Assembly (NCBI GenBank): GCA_038326165.1
Contig: JBBQJT010000005.1
Coordinates: 30,526-94,525 of the forward strand
Length of the DNA: 64,000 nt
Source: JAEUUM01 sp038326165
GTDB taxonomy: Bacteria > Bacteroidota > Bacteroidia > Chitinophagales > Saprospiraceae
Direction: 5' to 3'
The notes beneath the pieces were generated by a model. The model had not been told where the DNA came from. It did not search any database and saw nothing but the letters and a program-made list of their open reading frames with translations. This document shows, in pieces, positions 35,201-42,996 of the stretch; the first letter of the stretch is position 1, and the number at the start of each line of letters is the position of its first letter. The position numbers were made by a program, and so were the translations under genes.

Positions 35201-37382
35201 TCTGGATTTTACAAATGTGACTTCTGGGAGTTATACATTTTCATATCAAACCAATTCTGCTAGTTTTCCTTGTAATGAAATAACATACTTTATCAAGGTA
35301 ATTGTGGAGAATTGTGATTGCCCTAGCTTGGCTACCATCCCATTTCCTAAGTTGTGCAACGATGGTTCTGCTATTGATTTAGGTAATTATTTATTGACAA
35401 CAGAATCAGGTACTTGGGCAATTGTAAATACACCAAGTGGGTCAAATTCAGCAACTATCTCAAACGGCTTTTTCGATCCATTTCAGGCAGACCCTGGGAA
35501 TTATTTATTGCAATACAATTTGAGCGTTCCTCCACCATTTGGTTGTCCCAAATTTACAACTCAGTCGCTGAATTTATTGGCAGCCCCAAATGCAATTTTG
35601 GAAAATGATGTGACGCTATGTAATACCGATACCAACCCAGTTTTCTCTTCCATAATTGACCTAACAAGTTTGATTTTGTCAGGAGATTTATCGGGTATTT
35701 GGAAGGATCTAAGCGGGAGTAATGCAGCTGGGAATTTACCGGTTTTGGATTTTAAAGGCATACTTCCTGGCACTTATCTTTTTGAATATTCTGCTCAAGG
35801 GCAAACGCCATGTGGAAATTTTAGGGACACGATTGCTGTAGTAGTAATTGATTGCAATTGTCCCGGTATATTTATCTCAGCAGTAGGGAAGCAATGCAAT
35901 ATTGGTGCCTTGGATTTGGCTGGTTTCGTTTCCACAGGCACAATGTTAAGTTTAAATTCCGTTCCAGCTGGTCAATCAACGAATATTTTAAATGGAAGCA
36001 TACTTGAATTGACTGATGCGATTCCAGGAATTTATGCGATTAATGGTGTTCTATCTAATGCACCAAATGGATGTCCTTTTGTTGAAATTGAGCTGATCGA
36101 AGTAATTGCCCGGCCTAAGGCTGGTCAAGTGGATTTGCTACCTGAATTTTGTTTGAATGAATTTCAAGACATAAAATTGTTTGATTACATCAGTAATTAT
36201 GATTTGGGTGGTGTTTGGAAAAGTATAAATTCAAATCTAAATATCAGCACCAATGGAATCATTTCATTATTAGTTTCTGAAGGAAGTTATCTTGTTCAGT
36301 ACATTGTCAGCGGTGACCAAATATGTCCTTCTGACACCTTGGATCTTAATATCAATGTAAATGCGCTTCCAATTGGTGATGCGGGTGTAGATCAAGAAAT
36401 TTCATGTGGAGTGACGAGTGTTTCTCTTGGAAATCCCCTGAATGGAACAATTTCAACAGGTTTATTTTTCTGGGAAGGACCCTCAATTTCGGATCCAAAT
36501 GCTCCAAATGTTTTAGTGGATAACCAAGGCATTTATACCTTGACAATTACAGATATTGGTAACTCTTGTATTGTTAAAGATACTGTTGTGGTAAGTCTCG
36601 ACATTAATTTTTTGAATGCTGAAGTGTCGGTTACTTATCCCGAATGTAATTCGAATGAAGATGTTTCTGCAAAAGTCAGTATTATTTCTGGTCAAGCTCC
36701 CTTTAGCTATCAATTGGACAATAATGGTCCAGTAGCCAAAGACATTTTTGGTAATTTATCTGTGGGATTTCATACCATCATTGTTCAAGATGCGAATGGA
36801 TGTGAGGACACGCTGAACTTTGATATTCTGCCATTTAGCCAGCAGTTTTTGAATTTGGGACCTGATACCATTGTAGATTTTGGGACGCTACTAGATTTGA
36901 CACCAATCATATTTCCAGACCCAAGTACAATATCAAGCATAAGCTGGAGTTCAAATACACCATTTATAGGAACAGGAAAGGATTTAGGCATTCAGTACCT
37001 AGCCTTTAAAGAGGGTTTTTTTACCTTGACCATACAAACCAATGAAGGGTGTGTATTGATAGATCATATCAAGGTATTTGTAAAAAAGGATATAAATTTC
37101 TTTGTTCCAAATGCGTTTTCACCAAATAATGATCAAGTTAACGATCGCGTGTTATTGGCTTTTGGAGATCAAATCAAAAGTATTGAAGCTTTTAGAATTT
37201 TTGACAGATGGGGCAATCAAGTTTATGAGCTTACAAATATTTCACAATCCCCTTCAGAGCTGTGGGATGGAAGTCTGAATGGTCAAATAATGAATGCAGG
37301 TGTATTTGTGTGGTATGCGGAAATACTCCTGATCGATGGAAGCAAACAAATCATATCAGGCGATTTGACACTTTTCCGGTGA
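32202..37382 (+). CDS. Giant type B T9SS cargo protein with P-domain-like head and internal repeats
   Basis: 1726 residues. Signal peptide MIRQAVLLLTFLCSIQLNAQ, a P-domain-like region at about 40-190 (LEDFDNGPVNGPWKLVVKNC), a Cys-rich middle, then about 4.4 tandem units of ~178 residues from residue 602 to about 1380. Each unit starts with a CN motif (LCNK, VCNS, VCNSS, LCNT) and contains GxW-(K/E)D, LPVLDF and a CxCP segment. The C-terminus has FFVPNAFSPNNDQVND, IFDRWGNQVYE and AGVFVWYAEI, the gliding motility-associated (type B) sorting domain. Probably a surface adhesin or fibre; no catalytic motif. Type B cargo usually relies on a PorP/SprF partner, none of which is next to it. Confidence 0.85.
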   Translation: MIRQAVLLLTFLCSIQLNAQNCSCVNCPQLVPKGGSGCTVREFLYFVNGASANELSDPGQGVCGVTLDFKADYIFQIEMLLISPAGDTVWLLGPDVGTGFSSTGLSNWNVSFLPTAIVPFPDPGFSDQFTNYDPWQIGANYTGSYHPYQGNLEDFDNGPVNGPWKLVVKNCSELNKAEVIDFSIIFCDETDLECGCLAYAGYFAGFNLIKSCVGSSVLDLDIKPNFAGYEPDSLLFNYTFAIAAGNNDILEFTSNPNLQSYGAGTYKVCGLSYLAADSLSIPWSQLDLKLDSLYSEINSTDPLYCADLAYNCLFVDIEVQGPPTSVTLPLCEGSCINIAGTNYCNPGTYGLKYLGSNGCDSLVNMTLVLQINVSFTRNDTICFGEFAILGNDFYNKTGAYISTFKSYAGCDSTVTLNLVVIDPNVTINPIDDIDCFHETVLIQSSVKSNFDFNYQWTASNGGLINGVSDSEDYLADQAGSYTVLVSFKQINGKVCSSTATIDLINNLVLPELSSVPDQFICEGDELNLLGIGIYDLKNLGGILTFHSGLPATILNQVSSVYQKPNGNTAFYAYYVAGGCDTYITIPVFVNKEPRAEIIPVIKLCNKLGSNPSPLIDLSSLIISGDASGYWEDTNSSGASGSLPVLDFNGVNPGTYVFRYFTQSAVPPCQDTIYSIDIIVEDCSCPSIAVSSPPDLCQSVVDFNLTPLIITTQTGSWSTGIVPSGSSIALLGNSLQLNNTISGNYALIFTLSNVPPPGCPQDVTVNFKVVSPVSLSLLDTISVCNSVDMGNSTILNLNIAIAVGATNGFWKDITIAGTTGNLPSLNFANVPPGAYPFQYITNSGNTVCGEKIDTVIVEVLNCECPNPQLLAGLICNTEIEFDLSALVQNPLNGTWSLLSAPPGPNPGLITLDKFQVKDKNSGTYVLNFQLANPLNNCPNNFSTNFDVISGPSTLLDTLTKVCNSSSNGSAILDFNALIKSGDKLGTWTNIQGVPTSGLLPVLDFTNVTSGSYTFSYQTNSASFPCNEITYFIKVIVENCDCPSLATIPFPKLCNDGSAIDLGNYLLTTESGTWAIVNTPSGSNSATISNGFFDPFQADPGNYLLQYNLSVPPPFGCPKFTTQSLNLLAAPNAILENDVTLCNTDTNPVFSSIIDLTSLILSGDLSGIWKDLSGSNAAGNLPVLDFKGILPGTYLFEYSAQGQTPCGNFRDTIAVVVIDCNCPGIFISAVGKQCNIGALDLAGFVSTGTMLSLNSVPAGQSTNILNGSILELTDAIPGIYAINGVLSNAPNGCPFVEIELIEVIARPKAGQVDLLPEFCLNEFQDIKLFDYISNYDLGGVWKSINSNLNISTNGIISLLVSEGSYLVQYIVSGDQICPSDTLDLNINVNALPIGDAGVDQEISCGVTSVSLGNPLNGTISTGLFFWEGPSISDPNAPNVLVDNQGIYTLTITDIGNSCIVKDTVVVSLDINFLNAEVSVTYPECNSNEDVSAKVSIISGQAPFSYQLDNNGPVAKDIFGNLSVGFHTIIVQDANGCEDTLNFDILPFSQQFLNLGPDTIVDFGTLLDLTPIIFPDPSTISSISWSSNTPFIGTGKDLGIQYLAFKEGFFTLTIQTNEGCVLIDHIKVFVKKDINFFVPNAFSPNNDQVNDRVLLAFGDQIKSIEAFRIFDRWGNQVYELTNISQSPSELWDGSLNGQIMNAGVFVWYAEILLIDGSKQIISGDLTLFR
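34006..36560 (+). repeat. About 178-residue tandem repeats within the giant type B cargo protein
   Basis: Unit starts at residues about 602, 781, 959, 1137 and (divergent) 1316, a spacing of 178-179 residues (about 535 bases). Shared landmarks: CN at the start, LPVLDF-x-x-V/I-x-PG-Y near position 50, a CxCP near 85, and GTW/GSW further on. Confidence 0.75.
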
Positions 37383-37498
37383 TATTAGTATAAAAGCTTA
37401 TGTTTAAATTTCAGTCTAAAAGATTTGGGAGCAGTTTGGCATAATTATAGGAGTAACAATGATCCTAAGATCGTTATTGTTTTTATTGAAATTATTCC

Positions 37499-40048
37499 AT
37501 GAAATTTAAAGTTTTCTTAGTTCTACAGTTAGTTTTCTTGCCGCTATCGGGCATTTTGGCTCAATATCAAGACTGTAAGTCAGCTCAAATATTATGCACC
37601 AAAGATTCGGTCGTGGTGCCAATTGTCAGTGGCTTTGGCACTGCTGAAAATGTTGTGAATGGTACTTGCTTTGCTCAAGGAGAGCACCAGTCTCACTGGT
37701 TTACTTTTTTTGCAACGTCTTCCGGTACATTTGAATTTATTATTGAATCTATAAACAATCAGGCTGATTATGATTTCATATTGTATGAAGATGGCTGTTC
37801 TGGAGATCCAAATGTCAAGACAAAAGCATGCAATTGGATAGGCAGTGTAGTAGCGCCACCATATCTTCCCACAGGAGTTTCTTCAGATCCAGCATCCCAA
37901 TTTAATGAAATATATAATTTAGAAATTGAACCGACTATTACAATTTCTGCTGGCAAGGTTTATAATCTATTGGTAGATAATATCAGCAACAATGGAGTTG
38001 GTTTTATTTTACGTATGAAAGGTACAGCTCAGATAGGAAATCCGGTGCTTAATAAGAGTAGTGGAGTTTTTTGCAACCAAAATGATGGTGACTTGGGACA
38101 AATCATTGTTATAGGAAAGGATTCAGTTGCTGGTTCAGTGTTGTATTTTAATAACCTGAATGATGCCAATAACAACAACAACATTCTGACAAGCTTAATT
38201 GTAAGTAAGAGTGGAAATTACTTTATCCAGAAGGTGACACCACACAATTGTTCCAGTATTGAATCTATTTCAGTTGTTATTGAGAATCCGATGATAACTG
38301 CCAAGGACGTGTTTTCATGCGGCGCCAGTTCATTCGATTTAAATAACGCGATAATTGTTGAAACCTCAGGTATTGATTTCTCAAACTCAACCAAAACCTT
38401 CTACAAAACCCTTTCGGACTTGGATAACGATCAAAATGCTATTGCCAATGGTCTTATATTCGCATCAGGTACTTACTGGGTGAAATTGATCACTAAGTAT
38501 GGCTGCAAGACTTCATGCCCAATTAAGGTGAATCTTGATGCTCCTAAAGCCACACTGAATGGTTTAACATATATTTGTCCAAATGAATTTGTTCAATTAC
38601 CCATTTCATACAATGGTTCATGGCCAGTTGATATAGAAATAAAACCTTCTAATGGACCTAACATCGCTCAGAAATTGAAGCAGGGAGATAAAATAGTGGT
38701 GCAGCCAAAGCAAACAACTCAATACACAATATTGGGTATCCAAGATACAACAAGCTGCAATGCAGATATCTCTGGTACATTTGAGATCATCGTGAATCAA
38801 GTGCCAGCCGTCAAGTCTATCAATATTGATTGCTCGAATGGAACAACCAATCCTATTGTATTGATTCAAATTGAGAAAGGCGACACTTTAAGCTATAATA
38901 TTAGTGGTATCAATGGGGTCTTCGCAGGCAATTTATTCACAAGTGTACCATTATTTAACGGAACTGCGTTCAATTTTACCGTTGTTGATGCCAATGCTTG
39001 CGGCACTGCTTCAGGTCAAGGTGTGGCTAAATGCGATTGTGATCCCAACTTAAAGCTTGTTGTTGAGTCTCTTAAGAATCCAAGCTGCTATGGAAAGTCC
39101 GATGGATTAATTAAAGTTTCATTACCAAATGTATCAAATGCTTACAAGTTGAAATGGTCCTCTGGTCCAGAAACAAACAAAATCGATAATTTACCCGCAG
39201 GTAGTTATAGTGTCACTGCAACCTTGCCTGATGGATGTTCAACCAGCGGAACTTATGTTTTAACTGAGCCCCAAGCCATTGTTTCTGGATTTTTAATCGC
39301 AAATGAAACTTGTTTTGAACAAAGCAATGGGAGTATATCAATTAGCAGCATTTCGGGCGGAACTCAACCATATACAGTTACCATTGACGGAACAAGTGGA
39401 GTTTCTGTGCCCTTTGATCTAAATAATTTAAGTCCGGGTAAATATGCATATGAGATTGTTGATGCAAATTTTTGCGACAAGTCCTGGATACTTGAAGTGC
39501 TTGAAGCCCAACAATTTTCGATTTCCATTGGTGGCTTGAAACAGAGTTATCTTCAAATGGAACCAATAGATGCTATAATTTCAGGAGATTTGAATCAAAT
39601 TCAATCACTCTTATGGACATCCAATCTCAATGTTAATTGTACCACCTGCAATGGCGTATCGCTCATGGCAGAAAAAAATGGATATTTAGCTGTACGGGCA
39701 TTCAATCAGAAAGGATGTGTTGCCAAAGATAGTTTGTCATTCGAAGTCAGTCCGTTGGTTAAGTCCAATGTGTTTATTCCAAATGTTTTTTCACCCAATG
39801 GTGATGGAGTAAATGAAAAATTCATTCCTTATTTAGATGATATTCAATTAGTTAGCGGCACTATGCGCGTATACAACCGCTGGGGTGGAATGGTGTATGA
39901 GGAGGTATGGGCAGGCAATTGGGGAGGATGGGATGGTACAACTCACAATCATGAAATGGATGAGGGAGTGTATGTATACGCCATTCAAGTAAAACTTGCG
40001 AATAATTCCATTCAAGAATGGAGTGGTGATGTCCAATTGTTAAGGTAA
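37499..40048 (+). CDS. Type B T9SS cargo protein with SprB-like repeats
   Basis: 849 residues. Signal peptide MKFKVFLVLQLVFLPLSGILA; residues about 25-190 form a PPC-like module with HWFTFFATSSGTFEF and ADYDFILYEDGCSGD, a pattern seen N-terminally in many Bacteroidota surface proteins. The middle is beta-rich. Residues about 520-680 carry two SprB-type repeats (NPSCYGKSDGLIKVSL and NETCFEQSNGSISISS). The C-terminus (VFIPNVFSPNGDGVNE, YNRWGGMVYEE, EGVYVYAIQ) is a type B sorting domain. Likely a surface adhesin or motility-type protein. It follows another type B gene with a 116-base gap. Confidence 0.86.
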   Translation: MKFKVFLVLQLVFLPLSGILAQYQDCKSAQILCTKDSVVVPIVSGFGTAENVVNGTCFAQGEHQSHWFTFFATSSGTFEFIIESINNQADYDFILYEDGCSGDPNVKTKACNWIGSVVAPPYLPTGVSSDPASQFNEIYNLEIEPTITISAGKVYNLLVDNISNNGVGFILRMKGTAQIGNPVLNKSSGVFCNQNDGDLGQIIVIGKDSVAGSVLYFNNLNDANNNNNILTSLIVSKSGNYFIQKVTPHNCSSIESISVVIENPMITAKDVFSCGASSFDLNNAIIVETSGIDFSNSTKTFYKTLSDLDNDQNAIANGLIFASGTYWVKLITKYGCKTSCPIKVNLDAPKATLNGLTYICPNEFVQLPISYNGSWPVDIEIKPSNGPNIAQKLKQGDKIVVQPKQTTQYTILGIQDTTSCNADISGTFEIIVNQVPAVKSINIDCSNGTTNPIVLIQIEKGDTLSYNISGINGVFAGNLFTSVPLFNGTAFNFTVVDANACGTASGQGVAKCDCDPNLKLVVESLKNPSCYGKSDGLIKVSLPNVSNAYKLKWSSGPETNKIDNLPAGSYSVTATLPDGCSTSGTYVLTEPQAIVSGFLIANETCFEQSNGSISISSISGGTQPYTVTIDGTSGVSVPFDLNNLSPGKYAYEIVDANFCDKSWILEVLEAQQFSISIGGLKQSYLQMEPIDAIISGDLNQIQSLLWTSNLNVNCTTCNGVSLMAEKNGYLAVRAFNQKGCVAKDSLSFEVSPLVKSNVFIPNVFSPNGDGVNEKFIPYLDDIQLVSGTMRVYNRWGGMVYEEVWAGNWGGWDGTTHNHEMDEGVYVYAIQVKLANNSIQEWSGDVQLLR

Positions 40049-40154
40049 TATTATTGTCTAGTCTTTGTATTGGTTTGCAATCAATGTACTTTGTTGGATT
40101 TTATCAACAAAAACCTATATTTAAAGGGTTTCCTAGTTCCTCTTTGGTTGTTGT

Positions 40155-40366
40155 TAAACCCAAATTCCGCTTTGGAAGAAATCGGCGAAAATTTGGATCA
40201 ACATCAATATTTTGTTGGGTCTGACCACTCAAACACTCGCATTAAACTCCTAGAATGCTAGCCTCCTGACATTTTTTTTCAATGTCAGGGATTTAGAGGT
40301 GACAAAACTATGTTTTTCGTAGACGCCCTCCGGACAAAATGCTACAAATGAGTATTTTAGGTTCAA
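40155..40366 (+). repeat. Dispersed intergenic repeat, copy 4 (divergent, full length)
   Basis: Begins TAAACCCAAATTCCGC, contains ATCGGCGAAAATTTGGAT, and has a central perfect hairpin CTGACATT / AATGTCAG around a T-run; it ends GTATTTTAGGTTCAA. More diverged from copies 1 and 3 than they are from each other. It lies between two convergent genes, and its right edge contains the TGA stop of the DUF2027-Smr gene. Confidence 0.7.
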
Positions 40367-41379
40367 ATAAAAATCACTTCTGTTGCGCCAAATCCGTAAC
40401 TTGGGTGCCAATTGTTGTTGTAAGATTTGACATAGGTAATTTGATCCAAACGCTTGTGAAGAATTGATTTTAAGCGTCCCGTTCCTAAGCCATGAATGAC
40501 AAAAACTCTATCGATACCAAGTCGAATAGCTTGATGGATATAATCATCAAATACCTTTAGTTGTATTTGCAAAATTTGATCGTTGGCTATTCTTATTCCA
40601 TCCTTCATCAAAGCTTCTGCATGGAGGTCCAATTCATTTGAAAATTCAGAACGTTTGATTGGATCGTGAACAACAAGTTTAACATATTTTTCCTTTTCGA
40701 TTTTATGGGCCTTATTGCGGCTTATGGTTTTGGCAAGTTCGAACAATTCATCCGAACCAGTTTCTTTCTTTACTTCAGGTTTGTATTCAAGCCAATATCC
40801 CAAGGTATCCATCAGTGGGAGAATATCTTCTTTTGAAAAGATGTTTTTCGCCTTTAATTTGACCCGTTGCTCTGTTAGTGGGTCAGGGCCAGAAGTAAAT
40901 ATGTCGGATTTTTCAATTGTGATGGTCCATTGTTCGTTGATTGCAGTCGAAGGCAGATGCTGCAAATTGGCAACAGATATAGGCTTTAAAACACCACTGA
41001 TTTCAGCGTCACTTTGGTCATTCAATTTTATTGATATCAAAGCCGAAATTGGCCGATCGTTGATAAAAAAGAACTTGTAGTATTCAACTTCCCCAATATT
41101 GTTGTACTTAGGCACGAGCGCAAGTCCACATCCTTTGTTTGTCAGCTTGTAATCGGGATAAGCTATACTGAACTCATAGTTTAGCATGTTATCAATTTTT
41201 CCCGTAGATCTTGTTTTTGGAGAATAAGCTGATTCCAAAACCAAGTCTTCGATGTTGACGGGAATGATGTCTCCATCCTCCATCTTAACTTGGATAATAC
41301 CCATTTCAGGCAATGAAATAACAGTGCCTAATTCGCCCGTATGAATGTTTACAACTTTTGTTCCAATAGAAAAAATCAC
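40363..41379 (-). CDS. DUF2027 and Smr-domain protein
   Basis: 338 residues. The N-terminal part (FSIGTKVVNIHTGELGTVI, then a Tudor/KOW-like segment and the DUF2027 middle) is followed by a C-terminal Smr domain with SNELDLHAEAL and VFVIHGLGTGRLKSILHKRL (the DLH and HGxGxG motifs). Smr domains are found in MutS2 and have nuclease activity in several proteins; this two-domain form is common in Bacteroidota and poorly characterised. Cytoplasmic, no signal. Its TGA stop lies inside the edge of repeat copy 4. Transcribed divergently from the methyltransferase gene. Confidence 0.88.
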   Translation of the reverse strand: MIFSIGTKVVNIHTGELGTVISLPEMGIIQVKMEDGDIIPVNIEDLVLESAYSPKTRSTGKIDNMLNYEFSIAYPDYKLTNKGCGLALVPKYNNIGEVEYYKFFFINDRPISALISIKLNDQSDAEISGVLKPISVANLQHLPSTAINEQWTITIEKSDIFTSGPDPLTEQRVKLKAKNIFSKEDILPLMDTLGYWLEYKPEVKKETGSDELFELAKTISRNKAHKIEKEKYVKLVVHDPIKRSEFSNELDLHAEALMKDGIRIANDQILQIQLKVFDDYIHQAIRLGIDRVFVIHGLGTGRLKSILHKRLDQITYVKSYNNNWHPSYGFGATEVIFI

Positions 41380-41424
41380 AGTTATTAGGAATTGAGATGC
41401 TTATTTAATGAAATTTGCGCTCGA

Positions 41425-42087
41425 ATGTTGCAGGCAAAAGTACCAAGTTGGAGATGGAATGTAGCACAATGGGCTGAACAATTGTGGTGGCGACGCTATT
41501 TGAGCTCTAAAAACCTGGAAGAATATCACCTTTGGAAGCAGAATTATTGGAGAAAGTTCTTGCTTGAAAATGATCTGGAGGTCTCAAAAGAGAGTATCAT
41601 TTTGGATGCTGGAAGCGGACCCGCGGGTATTTTTATGATATTTGATCAAAATAAAGTCAAAGCTTACGATCCTCTTTTGGGCGAATACCAGGACAAAGAA
41701 TTGATCAACTACAAAAAATTTCCTTGGGTAGAATTTCATGAAAAATCACTGGAGCAAATAGAAGGTATTGCAGTATATGACTGTATTTTTTGTATCAATG
41801 TCATCAATCATGTTAATGATATTGTTCAAGTATTGGAGAATTTCTTCAAAATATTGAAGCCAGGTGGAAAATTGGTGATTACCTCTGACGTTCACCATGC
41901 CAAATGGTTACAGAGTATTTTCGCTATCGTACCCGGAGATATACTGCATCCTCATCAATTGGAACAAGGTAAAATGGAGCAATTTATCCAAGCCAGTGGA
42001 TTTTGCATTATAGAAAATAAAGTTTTAAAAAGGGGAAGGATATTTGAATACCAATACTTCCTAGCAGAGAAAAAAAATGAGCTATAA
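41425..42087 (+). CDS. Class I SAM-dependent methyltransferase
   Basis: 220 residues from the ATG at 41425 (MLQAKVPSWRWNVAQW); an in-frame TTG at 41392 would add 11 residues. The SAM-binding motif I is ILDAGSGPAGIFMIF, an acidic loop end is KAYDPLLGEY, and the later motifs are YDCIFCINVINHV and LKPGGKLVI, as in Methyltransf_11-like enzymes. The substrate is unknown. The 3' end overlaps queE by 11 bases, hinting at a shared transcript, but the enzyme has no recognised part in queuosine synthesis. Confidence 0.82.
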   Translation: MLQAKVPSWRWNVAQWAEQLWWRRYLSSKNLEEYHLWKQNYWRKFLLENDLEVSKESIILDAGSGPAGIFMIFDQNKVKAYDPLLGEYQDKELINYKKFPWVEFHEKSLEQIEGIAVYDCIFCINVINHVNDIVQVLENFFKILKPGGKLVITSDVHHAKWLQSIFAIVPGDILHPHQLEQGKMEQFIQASGFCIIENKVLKRGRIFEYQYFLAEKKNEL

Positions 42088-42709
42088 GTTTAAAGAAATA
42101 TACTATACACTGCAAGGAGAAGGGGCACAAGCAGGTCGAGCAGCTATATTCTGTAGGTTTACAGGCTGTAATCTTTGGTCAGGTAGAGAGGAGGACAGAG
42201 ATCAAGCAATTTGTAAATTCTGTGATACGGATTTCTTTGGGATGGATGGAGTTTATGGTGGGAAGTATTCCGTTAAGCAATTCATTGCAGTGATCCAAAA
42301 ACTATGGCCCCAAGGAAGTTCTGAGCCACCCTATCTGGTTTTTACTGGAGGTGAACCCGCTTTGCAGTTGGACCAAAGCTTGCTCAACGAATTGCATCGT
42401 TCTGGTATGATTGCTGCTATTGAAACCAATGGCACATTGGATCTTCCTGATGGATTGGATTGGATATGTGTAAGTCCCAAAGCCAATACAGTGCTAAATA
42501 TTGTTTCTGGAGATGAATTAAAGCTGGTATTTCCTCAAGAGCAAGCCGAGCCCACTCTTTACGAATCTCTGAATTTTGATCATTTTTATTTGCAACCTAT
42601 GGATGGAGTTGATGTCAAATACAATACAGACCAAGCAATCCAATACTGTAAGGCTCATCCTAAATGGAAATTGAGTGTTCAAACACACAAATTTTTACAG
42701 ATACCTTAA
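42077..42709 (+). CDS. queE: 7-carboxy-7-deazaguanine synthase
   Basis: 210 residues. A radical SAM enzyme with a long cysteine loop CNLWSGREEDRDQAICKFC (C-x14-C-x2-C), the cluster pattern of the QueE group rather than the usual CxxxCxxC. Other hallmarks: IYYTLQGEG at the start, FTGGEPALQLD, AIETNGTLDLP and LKLVFP. It converts 6-carboxytetrahydropterin to CDG in queuosine (7-deazaguanine) synthesis. queC, queD and queF are not in the window. It starts within the methyltransferase gene. Confidence 0.92.
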   Translation: MSYKFKEIYYTLQGEGAQAGRAAIFCRFTGCNLWSGREEDRDQAICKFCDTDFFGMDGVYGGKYSVKQFIAVIQKLWPQGSSEPPYLVFTGGEPALQLDQSLLNELHRSGMIAAIETNGTLDLPDGLDWICVSPKANTVLNIVSGDELKLVFPQEQAEPTLYESLNFDHFYLQPMDGVDVKYNTDQAIQYCKAHPKWKLSVQTHKFLQIP

Positions 42710-42802
42710 GTGATCTAGAAAAACACAAACCCCAACTGTTTACTTGGGAGTGCGGCCAAGAGACGCGCTTATCTCTACTTGAATTGGAAAGAGATATTTT
42801 CT

Positions 42803-42842
42803 TTAAACCCAAATTCAGGGTTTGACGCTGATTTTGGGTTAA
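42803..42842 (+). repeat. Dispersed intergenic repeat, copy 5 (minimal, about 40 bases)
   Basis: TTAAACCCAAATTCAGGG followed directly by GCTGATTTTGGGTTAA: the left and right ends of the family with the whole interior deleted, leaving a single palindrome. It lies 94 bases past queE and could act as its terminator. Confidence 0.7.
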
Positions 42843-42871
42843 TTCTTGTCAAGGATCACAATCAAAAATCT

Positions 42872-42900
42872 TTTGGTATTCATTTACTGCCTTATATTTG
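42872..42900 (+). promoter_or_regulatory. Promoter for the fused CoA-transferase
   Basis: TTTG at 42872-42875 and TATATTTG at 42893-42900, a perfect -7 element, with a spacer of 17 bases, shorter than the usual 19-21. The gene starts 97 bases downstream. Confidence 0.55.
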
Positions 42901-42996
42901 GTTTTTGATATGTGGTTATTTAAGGAATTGAATAAATGCAGTCCTTTGAGTATTTTTCATGAAATTGATATCTAAAGATTAAACGAGATTGTAAAT

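Noticed and set aside
37454..37483. Imperfect hairpin AACAATGATC / GATCGTTATTGTT followed by T-run
   Set aside because: Needs a 3-base bulge and lies only 19 bases before the next ATG; may be a weak terminator but not strong enough to call.
40070..40261. 63-residue frame next to repeat copy 4
   Set aside because: Half of it is repeat sequence; no conserved pattern.
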